Assembly (NCBI RefSeq): GCF_022539315.1
Contig: NC_066313.1
Coordinates: forward strand, 23,721,059-23,785,058
DNA length: 64,000 nucleotides
Reading direction: 5' to 3'
Origin: Serinus canaria
Taxonomy: Eukaryota; Chordata; Aves; Passeriformes; Fringillidae
Of the stretch, positions 36,913 through 50,300 are shown piece after piece. A model generated the notes under the pieces. It saw only the letters and a program-made list of their open reading frames with translations. It made no database searches and had not been told where the DNA came from. Position 1 is the stretch's first letter, and each line of letters starts with the position of its first letter. The translations under genes and the position numbers were made by a program.

Positions 36913-38640
36913 AAAATGAACATTCAAAGCCCTGGCAGCTGGCCAAATCCAGTTTGCCTGCGTCACCAATGCACGTGGATTCACATCTGTCCTGCCCAGC
37001 GGTGATGGAGCCAGGGCTACGTGCGTCCCTGAGAAGGATTCATGCCCCCAAATCCATCAAGTTGTGTGTCAGCAAGGGTGGGGACAGCATTTTCCAGGCA
37101 GAGCTGAGTGCCACTGTAAGGCTTAGAGCTTGCCTTAGAGGTGTAGGGAGAGGGGAGGTTTGGAGGTAGGGGACAGCTCACTTTGGAGCTGTCCCTAAGA
37201 TTGGCTGATGAACCACAAACCAAAGCCAGGCAGCTCTTTGTTCTTGAGCCTCAGGTGCAGAACAGAAATAAGGCAGTGCCAGCTGCTTCACAAGGTGAGA
37301 CAGTGTACAGGTATCTCTCTCACTGCCTCCCTCTACTCCTCTCTTCCCCTGGAGGCTGTGCCCCTCTGTGAACACAAAAAAAGGCCCAGCATGCCACTCT
37401 GGAAACTCTCAGAGGTGCAGGTTTACTTGAGCAAACACACCAGTCCTCATGTGGAGCAGTCAGCCCCAAGCTCCATCCTCCAGAATGTGGCAGCCAGACA
37501 GTCTGGAGGTTGATCCCAGAACACAACCCATATGCAATAATATGAGCAGCAAGCTCTTATCTTGGTGCCAGTAAAGGATGGTGACTACCATAGTATCTCT
37601 TTCCCACAGATCAAAGCATGGGAACACTTAGAACTTCTTTGGAAACAAGAGATGACATCAGGCTGGTTTCCATGCCTGATTGAACATTCACCCTTTCAGG
37701 ATGAGCTGTGTTTGAAGGAACTTTTATGTTTTCTCAGACAGCAGAAGATGCTTGAATAGGGAGTCTTGAGTCAAAGAAGATTCATCAAGGCTGGAAAATC
37801 ACAATCCTGAAGAAAAAACCATCAATCCTAACACTTAAAAAGATGCTATTATGACATTTAAAACACATGTTTAATGGAGTAGAGCCTTTATCAGTCAGTG
37901 CATGTTGAGAGCTCTAATTCATACAAAATATTTGCAATGTGACTATCTGGAAAATAAAGGGTTACAATCATTATTCACAGCAGTCACATTTTTTTAATTA
38001 ATAACCTTGTAATTGGTATTGACTAAAACCAACTGATGACAGTCTTATGATGAGCCATTCCCAGCCAAGCTTCGTACCCAGTTGCCCTCAGGTCAGGAAA
38101 ACAGTGAACTCCATTATTGGCAGAAGCTTTTTGCCCCACACCACTCTCCTTCCTGTGCTACAGGGAGGTCACCCCACGCCACCCACCTCTGCAGCCTTCC
38201 TCCAGCCCTTCCTTTCCGGCACCATGGCTCCATGCAGCCTCTGCTGTGCTGCAGCCTGGATCCCACAGGCCAGCTTCTAAAACGCCAGCACTTCCTGGTG
38301 CCTTGATTTCTCTGTGGCAAACTATGGTTCCAAAAGGTGAGAATGCTGCCAGGACCACCAGAGCCCCTGTCCAATGGCACCCTGGCAAAGAAAGCAAAGG
38401 CAAACCCACCTCCAGGCACTCACTTCTAGGAAACAGAAGAAGCAAATCCTGCTCCTCTGTTAAGAAGTAGGCTCAAAGGGATGGAAATCCCCCCCACAAG
38501 ATCTGCAAGATACGGTAATTTTTGGACATCTCTGACATAACTGCAGTGTGCAGCTTGGACATGCCTCTCTGAAGCAAAAAGGGCAGCACTGACAAAGGGC
38601 ACCCTTGCCTCTGCAGCAGCTCAAGCCGTGGCCTCACCTA
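36913..38640. other. Intron 1 segment preceding the CpG block
   Basis: Moderately GC-rich sequence with frames up to 117 codons but no recognisable domain. No repeat family is seen. Confidence 0.45.
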
Positions 38641-38654
38641 AGACAGGTCACAGC

Positions 38655-38662
38655 TATAAATA
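38655..38662 (+). promoter_or_regulatory. TATA-box-like sequence
   Basis: TATAAATA in the context GCTATAAATAAAGCC lies about 100 nt left of the CpG-dense block. It would suit a plus-strand start near 38690. Such words are common by chance, so this is weak and depends on the CpG block being a promoter. Confidence 0.2.
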
Positions 38663-38759
38663 AAGCCCTGGGGCAACATTTCTGACCTGGAGCTCTTTAA
38701 CAGCGAATTTCGGGAGAAGTTTACTTCCAGAAAGAAAAGCCCATGTCGAGTAAATACAG

Positions 38760-39190
38760 CAGGCACCACAGCAGCTCCTCTGCAAGGCTGGGCCGCCAGG
38801 CTGGCCTAGCGATTGAGAGTCTGACATCTCCGCTGGCATCGGGGCGTCCTTCCAAACTATGCCCTGCTTCTCCCCGCTCCCAGCGGGACCGAAAAAACCC
38901 GCTTTTGTCCCGAAGTCTCGGCAGGGCTCCCTTCCTTCAGCGGGCACCCTCCGGAGGCTTCCCTCCTCCACTACCGGGGAGCAGCATTAGAGGGCAGTGC
39001 GCTGCCTTGGAAGCGGGATGTGTGCCTGTGTCCCAGCCCGGGGCCGGGCCGCGGGCACCCCCTCGGGCACGGTGTCTCCCGGCTGTCCCGCAGCATCGTC
39101 GCCGCAGGACGAGGTCACCGCCATCCCCAGGGACAGGCTCCCCCGAGCCCGGCCCGCCGCATACCGCCTCGCGGGCGGCAAGCAGGAAAT
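38760..39190. promoter_or_regulatory. CpG-island-like block, candidate alternative promoter
   Basis: About 430 bp with many CpG dinucleotides (densest at 38870-39180, with words such as CCGCGGGCACC and GCCCGCCGC), in a window where CpG is otherwise scarce. The right edge runs into homeodomain-type sites (TTTTAATTAG, GGGTTTAATTAAAT). IGSF11 is known to use alternative first exons in mammals, so this could be an internal promoter, or the start of an antisense noncoding RNA. I found no convincing leader exon with the right donor phase inside it. Frames on both strands (165 codons plus, 105 codons minus) are Arg/Pro/Ser-rich, as expected of GC-rich DNA. Confidence 0.55.
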
Positions 39191-42100
39191 CCTGCAGGGG
39201 CTGCGTTTTAATTAGAAAATGCCTGGGTTTAATTAAATAAATGTGAAGCTGAATAATACAATCAGGAGAATTGCCTGAGCTCTTTTATTTTGCAATTCAA
39301 TTTGGTTTGTGCTGTACCCACACTTTTAGTTTTCTTATGCCAAAATCTTTTGCATTGATCACTTGGAGCTGCATTGCAGAGTTTGCCAGGGACAAAGCTG
39401 GAAGCGTTGGCTGTTGAATAAAGGGCAGTTGGAACTTTTCACAGCTGGAGATGCATTGGAGGCAGCCTGCCTCTGCAGCAGAGGAACAGATTTTTCCAGA
39501 TTTTTGAGCACCAATGTTCTCACTGACCGCCTGTAAGTGGAGTTCAGCAACACTCTCGCAAATCAGGTACAAAAGAAGAGGGCAAGAAAATACTCTGTCC
39601 TATCTATAACCGAGGAGAGAGAGCAGGTTAGCTCACACAAGTGTGCAAGAAAGCCCATAAACCAACACAGCATCTTCATTCTGCAACCCTGCAAACACTG
39701 CATTGATTTCCTGAGCACGCAATTGTTAAAGTTTCAGAAATCAAAATTACTAACAAAACCAATATTTTTGCTTTCAAAAAGCCAGTTCTGGTTGCTAAGT
39801 GACTACAATATACTTCTCTATCACAGCATTTGAAAAGCCCATGCACTAAGAGCAAGGGAATTGCTAGGTTAGGACATCAGGAATGTGCCCTAGCAGGATG
39901 ATGAATTTTAAATATGTATTTATACTACTGTAGCACTTAGAGACCCTGTGAAACCACTGTCTTTGGTAACATTAATAGTAAAATATGATTCCAAGAGGTC
40001 TTAAGCTGAAACAGGGTACAAGAAGTTAGTGTAAAATGCTAGAGCACAGACCTGGAAAAAAAATGAGGGTAAGGAGGCAGCTCTATCGGGACTGAAAAGG
40101 AAACGCATTGCAAACAGAAAGAACTTTAAAGGGAGATATCTAGAGGCAGAAATGGTGACTGAGGCTGTAATAAAATGTGTTTGGATGGAGAACTGGTGGA
40201 GTATTTGGGTAAAAGAACACAAAAAGGTAAAAACATGAATGAGGGGCTAAAGTAGGAAAGCTTAAAAACCAACAACAGAAGTTTGAGAAAGCAGGAGACA
40301 CCAGACTAGCATCTTGTAGGGGGAACCACATAATGTCATAGGTTAAAAATCTGGAGGAAAAAATATGAAACCTTGATAGACTGCAGACAAAGAAGCAGCA
40401 AGAGCTGAACCTATCTCTTGAAACAGCACAATAAGTAATAGCTGCAAGACAGCAGCTCTAGTTGGGGTTACAGAGGCAATATATAAAAAAATGCTCAGAC
40501 TGAGAAAGTATGACTCCTCTGCGCTTTATCAAGCATCACACAATGAAAACAACTTTACTTCCCTTTCACCAATAGCTCTGGAATTCTTAAAAAGGACTAT
40601 TGATTTTATTTTCTAAATACTCTATTTTCAAGACTACTTGCCCATAAAAATTATTGTTAGTGAATAAATTAATCAGCTGACTGTGCTTGTGAATAGTCTT
40701 TCTGCTTGTGATTCTTAGGAACGCTGGCATCTCTGTCTGGTGTAAAGTCTGCATGTAGCCACAACAAACCCTGTTGTTTTGTAAATGTCTTTTTATTCAT
40801 GAAACAGTGCAATGCGTTCCCATACAGCTCTCCTACATCCCTCTGAAATGGGAATTGCACATGCTGTGCCAGGCAGGGAACAAGGACAAACAGGCACAGA
40901 TATTTTGCCATGGGCTTTGGAGCCTCCACACACAGGGTATGTGCCTGGGGAATGGGGGCTGGCCCACTGGGCCCCTAGGTGGGTAAAGATGTGATGTGTG
41001 GGGTCACCAGGCCAGAGGACCAACGCAGCAGTGAGACCAGAGCACTGGTCCAAGCACAACTGCCTACTAAATATCCACCACAGAGAAGCTCAGAAAAGAC
41101 CAAGAGAGTTTGCACAAGTAATTCAGAAAGAAAAATGTCAAAACTTGACTGGTAATCAAATTAGAGATGTGGTCTTGCTTTTAAGACAAAGAGCTATGAT
41201 TACTGTCTATATATACAACACTTATGTCATTTCTTGAGATCACACCCAGAGTTTGTGTGGGTGTACATCAGTATTTTGTCACCCACATCGTTTTCAAACC
41301 TGCTGGTCAGAAAATTTAACAAAGCAGTAGACACCTCTACAGTTTCTTTCCTGTAAGATTTGTGACATTGAGGAGATGGGTAAATTTGTGACAAACTGTT
41401 GCAACAACTCAACAGATAGCTGCCTGGTTTCTCCTGCCAGGGAGTCAATCACCACACACAGATCCCAAAGCCACACACTTGCCAGACCTGTACCTGGTCA
41501 AGTGAAGAGGAAGGAAAGGAGAAAGAAAAGGATATTTCTAAGGGTCAAAAGAGATGTAGGAAGAAGCTCCGTGTTAACAGTTTGGACAGGGGCAGTGGTG
41601 GTTATATGGAATCCTTTGGCAGGGCATGAGATGCCTGAAGATGTGTGCACTCTGCAAGAGTTGTGGTGCTTGATCCTGGGGATGTCAGCAGAAGAAGATA
41701 GCATTGCAGGAGTGTGGGATGTAGGACAAAAACCTGCAGGCAGACAAGTTTCCCAAATGAGCTTTTTTTTGTGTGTCAGCAGGTGAAAATACCATTTTCT
41801 TTAAAGGTTTATAAAAGAGGGGTAAGTACAAGGTAGGAAGAGAGAGATGCAAATTGATATAAGAAAGCTCCTTCTAGGCATGCCCACACACTGCACAGTG
41901 ACATTAGACACACATCTAGGTGCAGCACTGTCCTCATTCACCCATATGTCACCAGCAAGCTCAGAGAAATCAGAGCAAGCCCAAGCTGAGTACATTAACT
42001 CATCATATCCCTGCCTTGTGCCTTGCTCCTAAGGCCATGAAGTCTCTTTTTCCAAACTGAGCTTCTGCACCTGAGGGACTTATAAAGTGTGTTGAACAGC

Positions 42101-43905
42101 ACTTTACATGTGAATGATGCCTTATCATTATCTATAGATATGCAAAATACTGTTATCTACAAGCAGTCTCTGCAACACACATTACCTCTAGCAGATAACT
42201 TACAGATCTACCAGGCCATCTGTGACCCAGGCTTTGGACATCCCTGTGCCACAAACCCCCCACATCCTCAGATGAGTCATTTCACCATGGCTATCCATGC
42301 AAAAAACAGATCTGTATCCTCTCCCTCACTGCCAAGGAAGCACGGTAGTGGGGAGCTCAGGAGAAGGAATAATTTAAGGTTAATAGATGAACTGCTGTAT
42401 GTTCTTTCAGTGCCACTCCTTCCTGGTCTTCAACACATTTAATCTCTGCAATCATCTGGGTAAAAATGAGTCCTGCAGCCTGGCAGCTCCTTGGTCATGC
42501 TCTCCTGCTCCCATGGTGCAGCTCCTGCCCCCCTGCCCCAGTACCACACGTCTCCCTGCAGCGATACCCAAGCGTCTCTGGCATGCCACGTGCTCAGAGT
42601 GGTAACCAAACCCGGCTCCTCAGAATAGACACACTCCCCCCCTGGCTCCCACCCCCCTCCATCTTCAGTAACCTTACCCCAACAGGGCAGGGGCTGGAGG
42701 CAGGAAACCAGACGGGCCAGTAAAACAGGAGATGCTCAAGACTCCAGGGATTAACTCTATCCACCAGATGCAACTGTTACCCAAGTCCTCACCCCCACCC
42801 TATCCCCAAATCTTCGAAACAGGTGGAGAACGAGGGGGTGGCCACCACCCTCACAAGAATCCCTGCATGGATGCCAAAGAGCTGGATATAACCAGGTACA
42901 GCCAGAGGCATCCTGGCAGAGGGAAGAAGACAGCGAGCCAAATAAAGACATGGAATTCAACATCAAAGTGGAGATAAAAATACATGGACATCACCCCTGT
43001 TCTGAGTAGAAGGAAGGGCTGAGAAGTCTCAATGCCAAACCCAACCAACTTCATTCTGCCCTTCCTGAAAGATTTCAAAATACACAGCAAACTAAACTGC
43101 TACACACAAGTCAGGCCAAGCATGCCAGGAGCCCTTTAGCAGCACTGGCAGGCACTGCTCACACATGGTGCCTACGGTGTGTTTGTGTGGTGGGCAACCT
43201 GGGCCAGCCACAGGGGCTGCAGGCCAGCAAAGCCAGCATTACTGCTGGAACACAGCTCACAAAGGGCAAGACTGGTGCCACATCACAGGTAAAATGAAAA
43301 TACAAGCACTGCCAGGTCTGCATGGACTCAGTGTCTGGGTATGTGCACAGTGCCACAGGAGGCACTGCTGGGAGGGAAGAGTTGTTCAAGGCTCCTGGAG
43401 GGCAAGGGAGGTGAGGGCAGCCCTGGGCTAGCAGATGAACATGCTGAAGCCTGGGAGATGGCCAAGCTCCTTGGACGTGTGGTTGAAAAAGGAGCCACTG
43501 TCCTTGAGCACCCTGCCCCAGATACTGGGTGAAGGCAGGTGACCAAGAGGACAGTGTGTCTGTGTAAGCACAAGGAGACACACGGAGGGAAGCGGTGGGA
43601 GAAAGGCAGAAGAAAGAGTAAGACCCCTAGATTGTGCATGGCTTGGAGGGGGTGAAACTGGGAGACCAGAGGAACACAGGGAAAGAATGAGACTCAGAGA
43701 AAACTAAAAAGAAGCAAGAGCCACCAGACAGAAAACAGAGTCCATTTTTCTGCACCACTGAACAGAGTCACTTAAGTCTTTTATGAGAGCAATGATGTGC
43801 TTCCCTCTGCCTGAGCAGATGAGGCATTTCTAGAGCAGAGCACAAGGAACAGGCCAGAGGGGTACCTTACCTGAGCAGCTCTTGCAGTGTGGCGCAGCAC
43901 CATGA
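39191..43905. other. Intron 1 segment with no recognised feature
   Basis: AT-rich at 39700-40660, mixed elsewhere. An open frame at 40669-40929 (minus) contains a signal-peptide-like stretch, MAKYLCLFVLVPCLAQ, but no donor of the right phase follows it. No transposon is recognised. Confidence 0.45.
43871..43871 (-). other. Perfect splice-donor sequence CTCAG|GTAAGG
   Basis: On the minus strand the junction falls after the base at 43871. It is one of three exact CAG|GTAAGG matches on the gene strand in the presumed intron. The upstream ATG-led frame (ATG at about 43904) would leave this donor in phase 0, which does not fit IGSF11 exon 2. If used, it is more likely to serve an untranslated or noncoding exon. 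Confidence 0.25.
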
Positions 43906-43955
43906 TGAACACTGGTCTGCCATCCTGCACAGGCAGGATGGCAGAACAGTGTTCA
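43906..43955. repeat. Near-perfect hairpin: 23-bp arms, one mismatch, 4-nt loop
   Basis: The left arm (43906-43928) and right arm (43933-43955) are complementary at 22 of 23 positions around the loop ACAG. The single mismatch is at 43915. The core CTGCCATCCTGC pairs with GCAGGATGGCAG. Chance formation of such arms in 64 kb is negligible. No flanking element is seen, so a local template-switch origin is plausible. Confidence 0.93.
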
Positions 43956-44292
43956 AGACAGCAGGACTACAGCAATGATAAGACTGATCACATCTAACAC
44001 ACTGGGAAGACCTGGTGAAAGGGCCAGTTTGGTGGTATGGAGCCCTCCATCCAGGAGCCCTGGGGGTGTTCAGTCTGATCTGGGTTTCAGTTCCTCACCT
44101 TTCTTGGGGAGCCCTGACTATGGCATAACACCCCGTTATGGTTCAGACAAGAATCCCACATTACATCTTCTCTGTGAGAGACAGAGCTCAGCTGTGATTG
44201 CAGCCCTATTGATGAAGCTGCTCTGCTCTGCTTTACCTTTGGACAGACTATGGATGCAGAAGAACCCAATGAGACCATGAACAGGAAAAAGG
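43956..44292. other. Short interval between hairpin and poly-A
   Basis: No gene, RNA or repeat is recognised here. A plus-strand open frame of 101 codons covers most of it without recognisable similarity. Confidence 0.45.
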
Positions 44293-44315
44293 AAAAAAAA
44301 AAAAAAAAAAAAAAA
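44293..44315. repeat. Poly-A tract, 23 nt
   Basis: An A23 run, preceded by GGAAAAAGG and followed by GAAAAAAGC. No flanking duplication or retrocopy body is recognised. Confidence 0.93.
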
Positions 44316-47300
44316 GAAAAAAGCTATAAAACTGTTGGGAGGTAACTCTAGGTATAAATTGTGTGTGATGTACCAGACCCAGCAGAGCAATGGATCAGCT
44401 CCACTACCCAGTGCCCAGTGCAGGTCTAGCATAACAGAAGGCACTTTCACATATATAACAGAGCAGTCAAGAAATACAAGGGAAGAGGAGAAGGAGAAAG
44501 CCTGCCAATAACCTGGAAGAGCACAATCAAGGTGTCACTTGTGCAATGCATTTCAGGAACAGGGAATGAGATGCATCATTTGGTAGGAGAGGGTACACTT
44601 TTAGGCAGAGCTCTTCAGGAAAAAACAACCAACTTTTGTAATGTGGCAATAAGTGCAATCGGTGCTGATTGCTGAAGCAATCAAGTTGTGTAGATGATCC
44701 AGTACCAGTGGATATCATGATCAATAATGCAGGATTCTTTAAATACCTCAAGAACAAGAAAGTTGAGTGCCGAGATTGAGCACCATGGTTTGCTGGCACT
44801 GCCTTGCATTGGAGAAACACAGTCCTTTCCATGGATAGGGTTACAGGAAGCAGGATTACATCTAAATTTCACCAAACACTCTCCACATGCAGCTTCCCTC
44901 CTCAGACACCTTCAAAGCATCACCAGTGTTACAGCTCAGAGGTGCCAAACTGGATGGGGCAGAGCCGGTGTACTCTGCAGCTGCTGAGGGCCATGAGAGC
45001 AGGCTGACATGGCAGCAGCTGTGACACCTAAATGCAAGACTTGAGCAAATGGAATGCAATGAGAATCACACACTCAGGGTCGAGGTATCTATGTTAACCT
45101 ATGCTTTTACATAAAATGTGCTTTAGTTTGGCTCCTTCCTGTACTCCACTCCCCTCCTTCCATTGTAACTATCAGTGTCTTTACAAGAAGTCTCTGAAGC
45201 AAAGGAGCTGTCAGGATGCTGTAGCAGCAGAGCATGAGACAACAAGGCTCTTCACACTTCAGCAATACATTAGAGACAGTTAAGACTTGGGGCATTCACA
45301 TATTTGCTGGATATTTATTGATAGTGATCAAGGAGTTAACTTTACCAGCAGTTACATCTTCAGGTTAGGTCACCCCTCTTTGTACAAATAGGTCTTCTTG
45401 CCCCTCTGACAGTGAACGTTGCAAATGCCTTTTGCAACTCATTGCAGAAAACCTGCTGCACACTTGGAGTCCCCACCACACCCTCAAGCTCTGTCTCTGA
45501 TGTTTGCTTTTCTCTCCTGTTTCTACCCTGTGAAATGCAGGCAAGTGCTGGCAGTGGGGCCTTCCTACATGGTATGTAGCAGTGGTCATGTTGCTTGGAG
45601 CAGGATCCCAAAGCTCTCACATGAAAGAGCCTCTTTATCTACTTAGTTCTGACTGTGAACTGTCCCTGGACAGGAAACAATCCAATCCCTTTCTTAGGAG
45701 ATTACTGAAAACCTTTGAGGAAAGCAAACAGCCTGAAGATATGAATTCAAGAGGCAGAAATGCAAGAAACCCTATAAAAGGACAGCAGCACAGGGCAAAG
45801 GGCTCATCCCATCACCAACATGCAGCATGTTGGACTGCTCAGCTTTCTATTTCTCAGTGTCTCTGACTCAGTAACCCAGCTGCTTAGGGGAGCCCAGAGC
45901 CCCTTACCTCCCTCCCAGACAAGTACCTTCACTGCAGAGTACTCCTTAGCTCTTCTGTGGCTGTTTTCCCAGCCCCACACATATTTTGGACCTGGCACGT
46001 GAGCCTAGTCCTTGCTACCAGCCTGTGTTAAAGCCCAAGTGCTAGTTCCACTCCTGCAGATAACCCTACACATTCAGCAGTGAGGGCAAGGCGTCCTCCA
46101 GGTCCTGCCCATAACTCTACTGACATGACAACTCCCTGCCTTACCTACACACTCCCAGCATACCCATTATCCCCTAAAAACCTTTCTTTCCCACATCCAT
46201 CTTTAATGAACACATTTTACAGTGCTGTTCCTCACATTAACACTTTACTTCCAGAGCAGCAGGCAAGCTGATGGGAAATCATTCACTCCCTCTGCCACCA
46301 CTCTACCTCAGGTGAAGTGGTCAGAGACCTGCTGGACAGCCAGCCAGGAGGGCCTTGAGTTCAGAGATATGCAACTCAAATCTGCCACTCTGTGATGGCT
46401 TTACACAAGTCAGGTTTCCGGAAGGATTTCAAGCCAGGAAAAATTTAAAGCCCTCAAGCTATGTATCAAAAAAAATGAAAGACCATATCCTTCATCCTTA
46501 GCATTTACAAAAACATGTAGCACGCTCAGCAGCAACTTCCAGCTGAGAGACTGACTGATGACCTGCAGTGAGGACAAAGGCACCTGAGAAATCACACAGA
46601 GCACAAGCCACAACACACAACTATCTCTCAGCGACTGATGATTAAAGAACACTATCATTTGGGGTATGTAACCCTCACTTAAGTAAACTTACTTGTACTA
46701 TAGGAAATCTCCACAGCAGGACCCCAGCAGGTACTGATTTACACAAGTTTTTGCTGAAGTTCTTTGCAGAGAAATCGTGGTCTGCCATTCAAATCACATG
46801 TCTGCGAGGCTCTTCAGGAGCATGTGCACTGCACTGTGTGTACAGCATGCACAGTGTGTAGGCAGGGTCTGTAAATGCAACCTCTTCTGCTGTTCCTACT
46901 TCTCTCAGTGCAACACACAGCTGCCCTGTTGCCCGTGCTGCTGACAGACAATGGCAAAACCAGTTGGCTTGCAGTCCTGCAAGTCCCAAGTGCCTGACAG
47001 AGCAGCTCTATACCCTGTAGCAGAGAGAGAGCAGCGCAGTAAGAAATGCCATACTGAAGAAGAGGTTATGAAGCCACCAAATATAGCTGGGAAAAGGCAC
47101 ACATGCCCTTGAAGAGAAGGAGCAGAAGGCTGCAAGGTAAGTGCAGGGCAAGAACAGTGTTTACAAGGGTCAGCCTCCATCAGAGCACGAGTTCCTGCAG
47201 CACACTGCCACTGGGCTCAAGTTGTATAGGTGTTTTCCTCTGGCCATGGTTTGAAGACTGCCCATTCATCTGATTTGTGAGTTATGTAATCACCAGAGGA

Positions 47301-50300
47301 AAATAGGGTTTGCTTGTTTGCTTTTTGCTTTAATAGAAGTCATGTAATCACTTTAGGTTTAAGCTCCAGTCCAAATCGGACTATTTTTACATTTCAGGCT
47401 TTATCTCTCTGGAAAGAGGACAAGTCCTTTTGCCCGGCTGACAAAGAATGGGCCGTGGTAACACAGTGACTACAGGAGGACTACATGAAGAGCAGTGTGT
47501 CCCTTCTCATCCTGACCCCTGGGGTGCATTCACTGCTTGCTCACCCCACAGCTCCCAGGTAGAGATCTGTGGGAAATGGTGCTGGAACCTGAACTATATG
47601 GGCCTGGGCAAACCTCAATTCATTTACTAATTCTTGCTCTAGCTTTCTTGAACTCATAGATCACACTTCCCCTGATCCCCAGAAGCAATTAATTCTCTAT
47701 TTCATCCTACATTTTGAGCTCAGCACATTGTTCATGTCTATGAAATCCAACAGCCATTGCTTTTATGACACTTCCCCTGGCATTAGCTGTCACTGTGCCT
47801 GCTACGTACCAGCTGAGGTTCCTTCAACCAGAGGAACAGACAGAAGATTTGTACAGTTAAACAAATCATCCCTTCCATTACCCAGATGCTATTTTGGACA
47901 TAGACCAAGTCTGGAATAAAACAGGTTTCTTCACCTATTCCTCACTACCAGCCCATTTGTCCCCATTTGCACCAGAGACTGCCTTCTGTTGAAGACAGTG
48001 CACACTTCAGAGATGTTTAGACCATGGTCCAAGCCAACATACAAACAAAATCTGTGTACAGACCTTCCTCAAAGCAGAGTGTTTACAAACTGATTTGTTG
48101 CCCCAGGCCCCATCAGTAACTGGTTTTGCTCCTTGTCAAACAATTTGGATTTCCGTCAGTGCTTCTTCCCAGGCAGAAATGCCCGTCATGTTGGCAGCAG
48201 GATTAAAATGGCATGTGAGCCAGCCAGGGTGAAAATGTCCCCATTAATTTTTCATCTTTCCTCAGGCAACTCTGCCTATAGATCTACACAGGTATCAGGA
48301 CAGCTTTGTCAACAAAAACTGGTAGCTCCTCTTCCTCTCTGTCCCCAGCGGGCAGCCAGCAGAGCAGCGACAGGGTTAGAAGGCAATGACCCTTTCAGAG
48401 CAGCTGTGTCCCTGCCTTACCTGGGGGCCTGGGGCACCTGCTGAGGCTGAGGGCAGGTCCCCATGCAGTGAACACGTGACTTCAGTCAACCTCCTTCCAC
48501 AACAGCCCTGGGAATACCTGAGTTGGTTTTGGCCAGTGAGCATTTGTCATGGGGAGTCTGCTGCCAGGCAGCCCTTTGTACCAGCTACCTTTGAGCAGCC
48601 ATCACTTGGAATCAAAAGTGCTTACACAGTCTAGAGCGGCCCTCCACTGCATTGCCTCACCTCCTTCAGCAGGGCCCACAGAGGTCAGACCACACTAGGT
48701 AATCATGTCTCTGTGAATGGGCATCTCACCAAGATACACAAAGATTCTGTGACTGAAATCATCCCCTGCTCTGCCCCAGAGCTCTCAACAACAGCAACAA
48801 TGGTGACACCACCTTCAAGTTCAGAGAACTGCATTGCTCCAACCCACACTCAATTCCCTCTTTTCTGACATCAGGTCTCCCTTCAGTCCTCCCAAACAGA
48901 GATGCACCAACAGACACGTCAAAACCAATCATCCCTGTAAACACAAGAAACCTGTAACCACCCTTTCTTAACAGCTTCCACAGAGCCAGGCTCCCACTCC
49001 TCCCACATTCATTGAGCCCAACCAGACAAAAGCCCATAGCAAAGTAAAGAGACCTTCATGGGAAAAAATAGAATGCTGTCCAAAATGAGTTGTCAGCAGA
49101 TTGTTTTCTCTGCAAGCCCAGGCTTCCCACAGAAGAGCAATGCTTTTGGATACCCGGGCTTTCAGACCAGAGTTTAAGCTGAGAACCAGATCACTTCTAG
49201 TTATTTGAGGTCCTGTGGTCCTGTTTTTCAATAATATGAAGAGTGATGAGCCAGAGTCAAGGCTTAATTCCAGCTCAGGTGCCTACATGCTCCCTATGTT
49301 AATCCCCCCACTGCCCTTCCACAGGTCTGACTGGATGTAGGAATAGTAAGCCAATACCTGCTCAGTAACTTAGATTCATTTTACAGGGGAGGCACAGCAA
49401 AAGCAGAAACCAAGTTCAGGGAAGATTCTGTGCAGATGTATTGGAAGCCAAAGAGATTTTGACAAATGCCAATAAGGAAAAAATGTATTTGAAGTCTCTA
49501 CCAGGCAGGATTCTCTCTTCAAAAGCTGATGAGAAATGTAGAGGTTTGTGTGCATTTGGTTGCATGTCTGGTCATATGTCCTATTACTATAGATCCAGGA
49601 TGCAGCCTTACAACACATACTTGATGTGAGGACCATTAGCAAGGAGAACTGTGTAAGTACTAGGCTTGACCAGATGGCTGAAAGTTTTTTTTACATTTTT
49701 TCATAATACAGATACCAATGGCTCTGCATCATCATCATAAAAGCTTTGTCCTCCAGCTGCATAGTCATAATTGCATTTTATTTTTGTATTTCTTTGCAAT
49801 TTAATGCTAAGCACAGTTCTCAAAATGGCTGCTTTTGTTCCACATAGGACTCTTCCCTCTCTCTGCTGGCTTTGACTTCTATTTTGACAATATGTTTGTC
49901 TTCTCTAATATTTGTTTACCTTTTATTATTCCATCTATTTTCTTTGACATACATCTTTAATTAGCCGCACTCCTCTGCTTTCATTGCCTACTAAAACATT
50001 CATTTAGAAAGTGTGGTGCTCACTCCTGCTGGAAATCTCAGCTGTATGCTTAAAAGGTCAAGTCTATTTCTTGCAATAACCTTTCTCTGGCCAAGTAATC
50101 AGTCATATATCAGAGATAAGGTGGCCCCTAAGGAGGCAACTTGTATTCAAAATGCATTGAAATATTTTTCCTTTGGCAACAAAGATTTGTAAACATGATA
50201 GGTAACTATCACACTGGTACAGTAATAATTATTTTCTACTTTCAGAGATAATACACCTTTCAAAAGAGATGCTCTTCCTTCTAGACTCATAAAACTTGAA

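Noticed and set aside
38987..39181. Leader exon inside the CpG block on the minus strand
   Set aside because: The ATG-led frames there are Arg/Gly-rich without a hydrophobic core, and the nearest donor-like sites are weak.
38743..39240. 165-codon plus-strand frame across the CpG block
   Set aside because: Its Arg/Pro/Ser-rich composition is what CpG-dense DNA gives in any frame. No homology is recognised.
40669..40929. Signal-peptide-like frame as IGSF11 exon 1
   Set aside because: MAKYLCLFVLVPCLAQ looks like a leader, but no GT donor follows in phase 1, which exon 2 requires.
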